DNA of 20,201 nt from Firmicutes bacterium UBA5420 (GTDB lineage: Bacteria; Bacillota; Limnochordia; Darwinibacteriales; Darwinibacteriaceae): positions 24,410-44,610 of the forward strand of contig DHNI01000095.1 in assembly GCA_002409455.1 (NCBI GenBank), given 5' to 3'. Positions 7,119-13,994 of the stretch are shown one piece after another (position 1 is the first letter of the stretch; every line of letters begins with the position of its first letter). The translations under genes and the position numbers were made by a program. Under the pieces are notes generated by a model, which did not search any database, was not told where the DNA came from, and was given only the letters and a program-made list of their open reading frames with translations.

Positions 7119-9860
7119 ATGGACAGGAAGGTTGCAACCGCAATCTCTATATGCTGTATTGTCGTGGGTATTGTTCTGGTGTGTTTCCTCCAAGCTGTTT
7201 CTGCTACAGGGATGCCAGGATTTGAGCTTCGAGCTGAAAATCAGCATTTGTCGCTGTTCTTTCATCCGGAAACGACTGAAATTGCGGTTTATGATCGTCT
7301 AACGGGTGAACCCTGGTATTCAAACCCGAAAGATCGAGATCAGCTAGAGATACTAGCCCGCGGTTCGGCGAAGGACGCTCTAGGCGCACAACTACGTATC
7401 TCCTACTTTACTCCGGGGGATGTACGGCGCACTATGAATAACTATAACGATAGCATTGTGTATGGTCAGTTTCAGATTGAAGAACTGCCCAATGGTGTTC
7501 GTGTAGACTATGTCTTGGGTAAACAGTGGGAAGATGATGATTACTTCCCCGTAGTATTGGATGTTGAAACATATGAGAACACGATTTTGCCCTCCCTAAA
7601 TAGGCGAGAACTGAGCTTACTTAGAGAGAATTACGTCCAGGTCAGTCTAGTTCATGTGGGAGAAGCGGGGGATGTGGGAAGTTTCATGATTACTTCTCCT
7701 ACGGAGAACTTACGGAGCAGGGATCAAGTTACATTTGCCCAGGTCTTAAGTGAGCACATCAGTGCACAAAGCCGTAGTGTTAGTCATCGCCGTGATGTAG
7801 GAGATCAGCATTTGGAGAAATTTGCTGGCGAAACGTTCTATATGTTAAGGGCTAGAAAAGGGGATCTGTTAGCCTGGGATCGTGAAGACTTAATTGCTCT
7901 GTTTAGGGATCTAGAGTTTACCCCTTTTGATGTGGGCGCGATGTATGAAGAGTTTGGTTTGGATCCTTTGGTGCCAAACCCATTAACATTCACCATACCC
8001 ATTGAGTACCGGCTTGAAGATGACAATCTTGTTGTGCATATTCCCAGTGAAGATATTATCTATCCCCAGAATATCATCAGTCCCAATAATCAGCGGGTAA
8101 CGTATCCCCTCGCTGCAGTGGATGTACTGCCCTATTTTGGGGCAGCCCACAGCAGTGAAACTGGCTATATGTTTGTGCCTAACGGATCCGGGGCCTTGAT
8201 TTACCTCAATAACGGCAAAATGGATGCATCTGCCTTTGGAGGGGCGATCTACGGTAATGATTATGGCTTGGCAGCTCCGCCGGCTAGCTTAGTCCGCAGC
8301 CAACAGAATTACCTTCCCGTATTTGGTATGAAGAAGGGGAATCAAGCGTTCTTTGCCATTATTGAAGAAGGAGATCCCATTGCACAGGTTAACGCCGATA
8401 TCTCCGGGCGGCAGATCTCATACAATATCGTGTATCCGCAATTTCGAACCATGGCCCAAACAACGGCCCAGCTACAAGGCGAAATGCCTGAGACAGTTCA
8501 TGGCCAGGCCAGCCAGTGGGTGAATACAAGCCAGCGTATGATTAATGTGTACCAGCAGGAGCTCTTTCCGGGGGATCTAACGGTTCGATATAGCTTTCTA
8601 GATGGCGACGATGCAGATTATGTAGGAATGGCTAAGTATTACCAAGGTTACTTAGTAAAACAGGGCCTTCTTGCCCAAAAACGGGTGGGGGAGGATATCC
8701 CTCTATTTATAGAGTTAGTGGGCGCGATTGATGATATTCGCCCGGTCTTAGGGATTCCTCTTTCTACGGTAGAACCATTAACAACGTTTGCACAAGCTCG
8801 GGAGGTGGTTGGTAGCCTCTTAGAGCAGGGAGTGACGCAAATCAATCTCACGTATAGTGGATGGCTTGCCAATGGCGTTAATCACACCGTACCTTCTAAG
8901 CTTCGTTTAGAAAGCTCTTTAGGGACAGGTGATGAGTTTGCAGAACTCAATCGCTTTTTCCAGGAACATGCCGTGGGGTTTTATCCGTCTGTTGATTTTT
9001 TGCTCATTCATGAGGGTACGTTTAGAGAATTTCGCGGTCGCTTAGATGCAAGTCGTTTTTTGAATCGTGCGCAGGCACAAGTAGAGCGGCAGTATGTGTT
9101 TTCTCCAATGATCTTTGAGACCATTTACAATCCCAGTTGGGTTCTATCTCCTGGGCGCCTACCGATTTTGCTAAGTGGTTTTGTTCAAGACTATGACCAA
9201 TATGGGATTGGTCAGATTGCACTTAACGATCTGGGGTATTTGTTAAACTCCGATTTTCGCCTTGGCCAAGAGATCTATCGGCATGAAGCAAAAGACATTG
9301 TTGTTCGCCAACTTGAACACTTAACACAGGCCGAGAACATAGGTCTTCAGATTAGTGGGGGTAATGCTTACGCCATTCCCTTTGCAGATAGCATCCTCAA
9401 TCTGCCCCTGGACAGCGAACGACAGGATTTGATCGATGAAGATGTGCCTTTTTTCCCCATTGTGATTCGTGGTTTTGTGGATTATGCTGGGGTGCCCATC
9501 AATTTTTCAGCCGATGTTGATTTGGCGATCCTAAAAACCATCGAAACGGGTGCCTGCCCCTATTTTCTTGGATTTTCTCGGGATGGCTCGTTTCTCAAAC
9601 ACACGAGTTTCAACTATCTTTATACAGGACAGACCGGGTTTTGGTTCGAGGATGCGATAGGGCTTTATCATGAGTTGAATACTACACTAAAGGATTTTAC
9701 AGGTCAGGTTATTGTTGACCATACGAAACTGAGCGATAACGTCTATCAAACCTTCTATCCTACAGGAAGCGTGATTGTTAATTATAATCCTTATCCAGTC
9801 GTCATCGGTTCTGTTCGAGTAGAACCCAGGGGATACCTGGTGGTTAGGGGTGAAGATTGA
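7119..9860 (+). CDS. Secreted DUF5696-like protein, possible carbohydrate-active protein
   Basis: A 913-residue exported protein. Residues 1-29 are a signal peptide ending VSA, or possibly an uncleaved anchor. The first half is beta-rich. GYMFVPNGSGALIYLNNGK starts at residue 349 and is followed by a QAFFAIIEEGDPIAQV-like segment. I recognise this combination as the DUF5696 signature found in Paenibacillus-type sugar operons beside Yip1-domain proteins and CUT1 permeases. The second half, from about residue 530, alternates beta and alpha elements in a way that could be a TIM barrel, so a glycoside-hydrolase-like function is possible but unproven; I can name no catalytic residues. Translation starts at ATG 7119, 7 bases after GGGGGAG at 7104-7111 and 14 bp after the Yip1-protein gene. 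It is followed by an overlapping permease gene, indicating one operon. Confidence 0.8.
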   Translation: MDRKVATAISICCIVVGIVLVCFLQAVSATGMPGFELRAENQHLSLFFHPETTEIAVYDRLTGEPWYSNPKDRDQLEILARGSAKDALGAQLRISYFTPGDVRRTMNNYNDSIVYGQFQIEELPNGVRVDYVLGKQWEDDDYFPVVLDVETYENTILPSLNRRELSLLRENYVQVSLVHVGEAGDVGSFMITSPTENLRSRDQVTFAQVLSEHISAQSRSVSHRRDVGDQHLEKFAGETFYMLRARKGDLLAWDREDLIALFRDLEFTPFDVGAMYEEFGLDPLVPNPLTFTIPIEYRLEDDNLVVHIPSEDIIYPQNIISPNNQRVTYPLAAVDVLPYFGAAHSSETGYMFVPNGSGALIYLNNGKMDASAFGGAIYGNDYGLAAPPASLVRSQQNYLPVFGMKKGNQAFFAIIEEGDPIAQVNADISGRQISYNIVYPQFRTMAQTTAQLQGEMPETVHGQASQWVNTSQRMINVYQQELFPGDLTVRYSFLDGDDADYVGMAKYYQGYLVKQGLLAQKRVGEDIPLFIELVGAIDDIRPVLGIPLSTVEPLTTFAQAREVVGSLLEQGVTQINLTYSGWLANGVNHTVPSKLRLESSLGTGDEFAELNRFFQEHAVGFYPSVDFLLIHEGTFREFRGRLDASRFLNRAQAQVERQYVFSPMIFETIYNPSWVLSPGRLPILLSGFVQDYDQYGIGQIALNDLGYLLNSDFRLGQEIYRHEAKDIVVRQLEHLTQAENIGLQISGGNAYAIPFADSILNLPLDSERQDLIDEDVPFFPIVIRGFVDYAGVPINFSADVDLAILKTIETGACPYFLGFSRDGSFLKHTSFNYLYTGQTGFWFEDAIGLYHELNTTLKDFTGQVIVDHTKLSDNVYQTFYPTGSVIVNYNPYPVVIGSVRVEPRGYLVVRGED

Positions 9861-10768
9861 TGAAGAACCCAAAGAAGTTGCGTCTTAGCTTGCGAAGGCG
9901 AGAGGAGCTACTAGGATATCTATTTACGCTGCCCTTTACGGTGGGTTTTGTGTTGATGTTCCTTTATCCATTTATCCAGTCCATCATCTTTAGCCTAAGT
10001 CACCTAGAAATTTCAGCCACAGGATACAACTTGCTATCAGTGGGTCTAAAGAATTATCATCAAGCTTTATTTATCAATGCAGACTATCCGAGACATCTAT
10101 TTGAAACTGTAGTAGCCATGGTTCGAGACGTGCCCCTGATTTTAATCTTCAGCTTCTTTGCAGCCATTTTGCTTAACCAGAAGTTTAGGGGGAGACTGTT
10201 GGCGCGGGTGATCTTCTTTTTGCCTGTTATTCTTGGAGCCGATATTATTCTTCAAATGGAAAGCGCCGATTATATGACAGCTCTTCTCGATGGCACTGTT
10301 GATCAACAGATGTTAGGCTTTGTGAGCCGTGGTGAGCTGCGGGAGTTATTAATGCATTTGAAACTACCCGATGTCCTTTTGCTGTACATTATTCAGGGCT
10401 CAGAGCGGCTAGCTGAGATCATTCGCGCTTCTGGTATCCAGATCCTAATTTTCCTCGCCGGACTGCAGTCCATCCCTGATTCTTTGTATGAGGTGGCTGA
10501 GATTGAAGGCGCAACAGGCTGGGAGAAGTTTTGGAAGATCACATTACCACTGCTTAGCCCACTCATTTTGACATGCGTGATTTACTCCATCGTCGATTTT
10601 TTCACGTCCCCCACGAACCCACTCGTGGCATTTATTGATAGCCACGCATTTGGGGGGGCAGGCTATGGGGTCAGTATGGCCATGAGCTGGGTGTACTTTT
10701 TGCTGGTTGCAGTTGTGTTAGGGGTTGTTGGCGCAATCCTTTCACGGCGTGTCTTTTATATGGACTAG
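9860..10768 (+). CDS. Carbohydrate ABC transporter permease, MalF-like, second transporter
   Basis: About 302 residues and a CUT1-family permease. The start is ATG 9860, whose first base is the last base of the upstream TGA; GGGGTG at 9847-9852 is correctly spaced for it. An in-frame TTG at 9857 is less likely. The first helix is at about residues 19-45 and the EAA-type loop reads EVAEIEGATGWEKFWKITLP at 211-230, with V in place of the first A. Between the helix near residue 130 and the one near 195 is an extended segment (about 135-190) carrying acidic residues and a leucine-rich stretch, longer than in the first permease of this cluster. It should pair with the next gene to form a second importer channel. 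No ATPase gene accompanies it. Confidence 0.9.
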   Translation: MKNPKKLRLSLRRREELLGYLFTLPFTVGFVLMFLYPFIQSIIFSLSHLEISATGYNLLSVGLKNYHQALFINADYPRHLFETVVAMVRDVPLILIFSFFAAILLNQKFRGRLLARVIFFLPVILGADIILQMESADYMTALLDGTVDQQMLGFVSRGELRELLMHLKLPDVLLLYIIQGSERLAEIIRASGIQILIFLAGLQSIPDSLYEVAEIEGATGWEKFWKITLPLLSPLILTCVIYSIVDFFTSPTNPLVAFIDSHAFGGAGYGVSMAMSWVYFLLVAVVLGVVGAILSRRVFYMD

Positions 10769-10778
10769 GAGGTAAACC

Positions 10779-11687
10779 ATGAACACAAGGAGGCTGCAAC
10801 GCCTAACCTGGAGCTTAATTCGGGGAATGATCGTCATTAGCATCTGTTTTGTGATTTTGCGGCCTGTGCTGACGAAATTAGCGTCATCATTTATGACGGA
10901 ATGGGATATCTGGGATCAGACAGTGCGCTGGGTTCCACGTAGCTTTTCTTTGGAGAATTACCGCGCCATGTTCGAATTCATGCGCTATCCACAAGCTGCC
11001 CTAAATTCTCTTCTTTTTTCCTTTACGATCGCGACAGCCCAGCTCGTGTCTTGTACGATTGTGGGGTACGGATTTGCTCGTTTCCGCTTTCGTGGTAGTT
11101 CCTTTTTGTTCGGCCTGGTCATCTTCACGCTACTGGTGCCACCTCAGATTATTGTGTTGCCACTCTATCTCAACTTTCGCTTCTTTACGATTTGGGGTCT
11201 TCTACCTGAACCGGGCCTTGATTTAATTGGTACCTTCTGGCCCTTTGTGCTCATGGCTTTAAGCGCAACTGGATTGAAGAACGGCCTTTTCATCTACATT
11301 CTACGACAATTCTTCAAGAATATGCCAAAGTCACTAGAAGAAGCAGCCTATATTGATGGAGCCGGATCCTTCAAAACGTTCCTTACAGTGATGCTTCCTG
11401 GTGCAATACCGGCACTGGTCATTGTTTTCTTGTTTGCTTTTGTATGGCAATGGAATGACTATTTCTTTACTTCTATTTTCATGCGTAACGGAACAATGCT
11501 AGCTCATACCCTTGATATAGCAGCAGAATCATATGCGCATGCCATGGGTACAACCTTGACAGGTCAATATATATCATTACTCAATAATACAGGTATGTTA
11601 ATGTTCATTGCTCCACTTTTGCTCTTGTATGCAGTTATGCAAAGATACTTTGTAGAAAGCGTGGAACGGACGGGAATCATTGGATAG
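10779..11687 (+). CDS. Carbohydrate ABC transporter permease, MalG-like, second transporter
   Basis: A 302-residue CUT1 permease, the partner of the preceding gene 10 bp upstream. AGGAGG at 10767-10772 precedes the ATG by 6 bases, overlapping the upstream stop codon. Helices are evident at about residues 15-35, 72-97, 108-130 and 150-172. The ATPase-docking EAA loop reads EEAAYIDGAGSFKTFLTVML at 187-206, followed by P207. Length is slightly above the MalG norm and the motif is intact, so the protein looks functional. It is followed after 76 bp by the second solute-binding protein, so genes 9860-13086 contain all the membrane and binding parts of one importer. The substrate is unknown. Confidence 0.92.
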   Translation: MNTRRLQRLTWSLIRGMIVISICFVILRPVLTKLASSFMTEWDIWDQTVRWVPRSFSLENYRAMFEFMRYPQAALNSLLFSFTIATAQLVSCTIVGYGFARFRFRGSSFLFGLVIFTLLVPPQIIVLPLYLNFRFFTIWGLLPEPGLDLIGTFWPFVLMALSATGLKNGLFIYILRQFFKNMPKSLEEAAYIDGAGSFKTFLTVMLPGAIPALVIVFLFAFVWQWNDYFFTSIFMRNGTMLAHTLDIAAESYAHAMGTTLTGQYISLLNNTGMLMFIAPLLLLYAVMQRYFVESVERTGIIG

Positions 11688-11705
11688 AAGAAGAACAGAG
11701 GGGGT

Positions 11706-11722
11706 GGTTCTAGCCAAGAACC
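11706..11722 (+). other. Small intercistronic hairpin
   Basis: GGTTCT at 11706-11711 pairs perfectly with AGAACC at 11717-11722 around a 5-base loop, followed by TTGTTT. The 6-bp stem is too weak for a confident terminator. It lies between a permease gene and the more highly needed solute-binding-protein gene, where RNA-stabilising or partly terminating hairpins are common in sugar-transport operons. Confidence 0.3.
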
Positions 11723-11748
11723 TTGTTTAGCCGCAGATAAATTGAGAT

Positions 11749-11755
11749 AAGGAGG
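11749..11755 (+). promoter_or_regulatory. Ribosome binding site fixing the TTG start at 11764
   Basis: A full AAGGAGG match to the 16S rRNA tail lies 8 bases before TTG 11764. The encoded MKK- signal peptide begins exactly there and no closer ATG exists, so TTG is the start. Confidence 0.75.
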
Positions 11756-11763
11756 ACGCGTAA

Positions 11764-13086
11764 TTGAAGAAAATAGCGTTGTGTTTGGTGATACTGCTAC
11801 TGGCTTCTCCTGTCACTTATGCTGATCCTTTGGAGTATTTGGGGTTTGATCCGGTGGGAAGCTATGACCTAGGCGGTAATACGGTAACGATTATTTCGTG
11901 GACTGGGGCTCGCATGCAACAGTATTTCGACAGCTTTATACCAGTCATGGATCGAATCGAGGAGGCAGAGCGTTACTTCAACTGCAAAATTGAGTTTATG
12001 CAAACCAGTAACGTGCCGCGTCTGAACATGATTCGGGTTATGGCTGGTGATTCTACCTACGATTTATGGCATGTTCAAAACAAGATCGGGTATTTCGAGC
12101 TTGTTTCCGAAGGAGCGGCTCTACCAATGTCCGATATCCTACCTGTTGAATACTACGAAAACTTGCCTCCAACGCTAAGAATGACGGAGGAAGCACTTCA
12201 GTTTGGGGGCAAGTACTACGGGATTGGAACAATGGATCACAACCCAACCTATGGCTTTCAAAATGATCTAATCTTCGTCGCTTACAACAAAAGCCTACTG
12301 GATCGGGAAGGTATTGAGGACATTTACGAGCTTTATCTATACGATGAATGGACATGGGATAAAGTGACAGAGATTGGTCGTAAGGTGACAAGGGACATTG
12401 ACGGGGATGGGGAGATTGATCAATACGGAATTGCTGATGTGCGTCCGTGGGATTTGGCGATTGCGAATGATGCATCTTTGACCAAGATAGGTGCAGATGG
12501 GCGTGTTGTGTATGCTGGAGATGAACCAGCCTATATTGAAGCCATCGATCAGTACCTTGCCTGGTGGCACGACGATCAGATTGCTTTCCCGACACGGAAC
12601 AACCAAGACAGCTACTCTAAGTTCGTGAATGGCGAAGCAGGTTTCTTTTTCTACGTTCCTGTTTTCCGCTTGCCTGATTTAATGGCAGACATGACGGACG
12701 AATGGGGAATTGTTCCCTTCCCGATGGGGCCCGGTGCTACTGACTATCGCTATCCAAGTCAAGCGCTGAGTACTACGTTAATTCCGGTTAATGCTAGTCA
12801 GCCCGAAGCGTTAGCCGCCCTGAGGGCGTTCCTCTGGCGAGAAGAGGATATCTCTACAAACACTGTCTTAGCCAGTGTCGTTTCGAACCGTGAGTCAGCC
12901 CAGGTGTTTGTGGAAGCCCACGAATACTGGAATGGTAGTGCGTCCCGCCTCTATGAGATACCTACCTGGGATGCAACATCGGTAATTAACTACGAGATTC
13001 TAGAAGGAGAGATTGGCCCAACTGCTGGTATGGCTAAAGTTAGACCAATCATCCAAGCAAAACTTGATGAGTTATTGAGTCAATAG
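11764..13086 (+). CDS. Extracellular solute-binding protein of a sugar ABC transporter
   Basis: A 440-residue exported binding protein of normal length for CUT1 systems, starting with TTG behind a perfect AAGGAGG. Residues 1-20 are a classical signal peptide ending TYA; there is no lipobox Cys, so the mature protein should be soluble outside the cytoplasmic membrane. The SBP_bac_1/8 fold is shown by an N-terminal TVTIISWTGAR strand (40-50), AGDSTYDLWHV (94-104), GGKYYGI (148-154) and EWTWDKVTEIGRKVTRD (195-211). Directly after comes DIDGDGEID (211-219), an EF-hand-like calcium loop common in carbohydrate-binding members of this family. It most likely feeds the permease pair encoded just upstream. 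It shares architecture but little obvious sequence with the C-terminal half of the 984-residue binding protein, so the two may bind different ligands. Confidence 0.9.
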   Translation: MKKIALCLVILLLASPVTYADPLEYLGFDPVGSYDLGGNTVTIISWTGARMQQYFDSFIPVMDRIEEAERYFNCKIEFMQTSNVPRLNMIRVMAGDSTYDLWHVQNKIGYFELVSEGAALPMSDILPVEYYENLPPTLRMTEEALQFGGKYYGIGTMDHNPTYGFQNDLIFVAYNKSLLDREGIEDIYELYLYDEWTWDKVTEIGRKVTRDIDGDGEIDQYGIADVRPWDLAIANDASLTKIGADGRVVYAGDEPAYIEAIDQYLAWWHDDQIAFPTRNNQDSYSKFVNGEAGFFFYVPVFRLPDLMADMTDEWGIVPFPMGPGATDYRYPSQALSTTLIPVNASQPEALAALRAFLWREEDISTNTVLASVVSNRESAQVFVEAHEYWNGSASRLYEIPTWDATSVINYEILEGEIGPTAGMAKVRPIIQAKLDELLSQ

Positions 13087-13151
13087 GAACATTTCGAAAG
13101 GGGGGATGTTGTTTTAGCACGAGAGCTGTGATGTTCATGACCATATAATAC

Positions 13152-13160
13152 AAGGGAGGG
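13152..13160 (+). promoter_or_regulatory. Ribosome binding site fixing the GTG start at 13167
   Basis: AAGGGAGGG ends 6 bases before GTG 13167. The signal peptide MNLQKLGILVMV begins at that GTG and no ATG is available at a suitable distance. Confidence 0.65.
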
Positions 13161-13166
13161 TTTATT

Positions 13167-13844
13167 GTGAATTTGCAAAAACTTGGTATTCTGGTTATGG
13201 TATTGGTGTTCAGTTTGAGCGCAGTTGCCTTTGCCGAGACGTTGCTTCTAGACGAAAAGTGGGACGACTATGAGGTGGGACATGTATTTGGCAACGAGGG
13301 TGCTTGGTATGATCCCGATGCTGAAGATCATGCAGCTGCGGGGACAAGTCAAAGAATCGTGGAGTTTGAGGGAGAAAAAGTCTATCAAATTCAGAGCAAT
13401 CCTTCGACAAACGGAAAACTCATTCGCGACTTCGACTTTGTGTCGGGCAAGGTGTACGTATCTATCTACCAGCCTGCAGATGGCGATGTAACGGACAATA
13501 TCTATGTTGATATCAAGAATGCTTCAAACCAACGCATCTTCGGATTGTTTATCACAGGTTCGGGAAACGTTAGAATTAGAGATGCTGGTGCGCAAAGTCC
13601 CAATGTATATGGCCTAGACCCGGGACAGTGGCACGATTTGTTGATCGAGTGGGATAATGAGGCACAAACATACGATGCCTACGTAATCTACGGTGATTTC
13701 CTCGATCCAATTACTGAGGGAGCTGCCTTTGACCCAAATCTTGATGGTGGTAGCACTCCAGCCCAGCTTCAATTCGAGATTGCACGCAGGGACGTACCAA
13801 AGATTGCATATTACGACAACATTTTGGTCTATGCCGCTGATTAA
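13167..13844 (+). CDS. Small secreted protein, probable concanavalin-like jelly-roll domain
   Basis: A 225-residue protein with a signal peptide ending AFA at 21-23 and a mature domain of about 200 residues. The mature part begins with LLLDEKWDDYEVGHVFGNEGAW and ends with AYYDNILVY. This pair, an opening strand giving D/E-x-F/W-D/E-x-Y-x-x-G and a closing Y-Y-D-N-I-x-V strand, is typical of LamG/concanavalin-like sandwich domains found in secreted carbohydrate-binding proteins and as accessory parts of polysaccharide lyases. A phrase reading PGQWHDLLIEWDNEAQTYD in the middle matches the usual central strand pair. I see no catalytic signature. It is the last gene before a terminator and lies 80 bp behind the second binding protein, so it likely belongs to the same glycan-handling cluster as a surface or periplasmic glycan-binding protein. 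Exact function unknown. Confidence 0.75.
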   Translation: MNLQKLGILVMVLVFSLSAVAFAETLLLDEKWDDYEVGHVFGNEGAWYDPDAEDHAAAGTSQRIVEFEGEKVYQIQSNPSTNGKLIRDFDFVSGKVYVSIYQPADGDVTDNIYVDIKNASNQRIFGLFITGSGNVRIRDAGAQSPNVYGLDPGQWHDLLIEWDNEAQTYDAYVIYGDFLDPITEGAAFDPNLDGGSTPAQLQFEIARRDVPKIAYYDNILVYAAD

Positions 13845-13882
13845 GCAGGCTCTAGAGAGTGCAATGCTCTGCTAATGATGTG

Positions 13883-13919
13883 CTCCCCTTGTGATTCCAC
13901 AGGGGGAGTCGTCTTTTTT
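13883..13919 (+). terminator. Rho-independent terminator of the transport cluster
   Basis: CTCCCCTTGTG (13883-13893) pairs with CACAGGGGGAG (13898-13908) over 11 bp with one G:U pair and an ATTC loop. Six T follow at 13914-13919 after a 5-base gap. It lies 38 bp after the last gene of the transport cluster and ends that transcription unit. Confidence 0.85.
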
Positions 13920-13938
13920 GGCAAGCAAAAAAAGGGAA

Positions 13939-13966
13939 TTGGCGCTCCAATATCTAATAGTAAGAT
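13939..13966 (+). promoter_or_regulatory. Candidate sigma-A-type promoter of the activase/reductase unit
   Basis: TTGGCG (13939-13944) and TAAGAT (13961-13966) are 16 bp apart; each matches the consensus at 4 of 6 positions. The site lies between a terminator and the next gene, where a new promoter is expected. The same TAAGAT hexamer occurs in the candidate promoter at the right end of the window. The -35 overlaps a short inverted repeat ATTGG-CGCT-CCAAT. Confidence 0.4.
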
Positions 13967-13994
13967 CTAATCTCAAGGATCGGAGGCTCTTTTT

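Noticed and set aside
12053..12595. A 180-codon open frame on the minus strand inside the second solute-binding-protein gene
   Set aside because: It lies antisense to a gene with clear signal peptide, fold motifs and calcium loop. Its translation is rich in Arg, His, Gln and Ser with no recognisable domain.
13846..13875. Small inverted repeat GCAG…CTGC with AGAG/CTCT just before the main terminator
   Set aside because: The arms are only 4-5 bp with mismatches and lack a T tract; the stronger hairpin at 13883-13908 explains termination.
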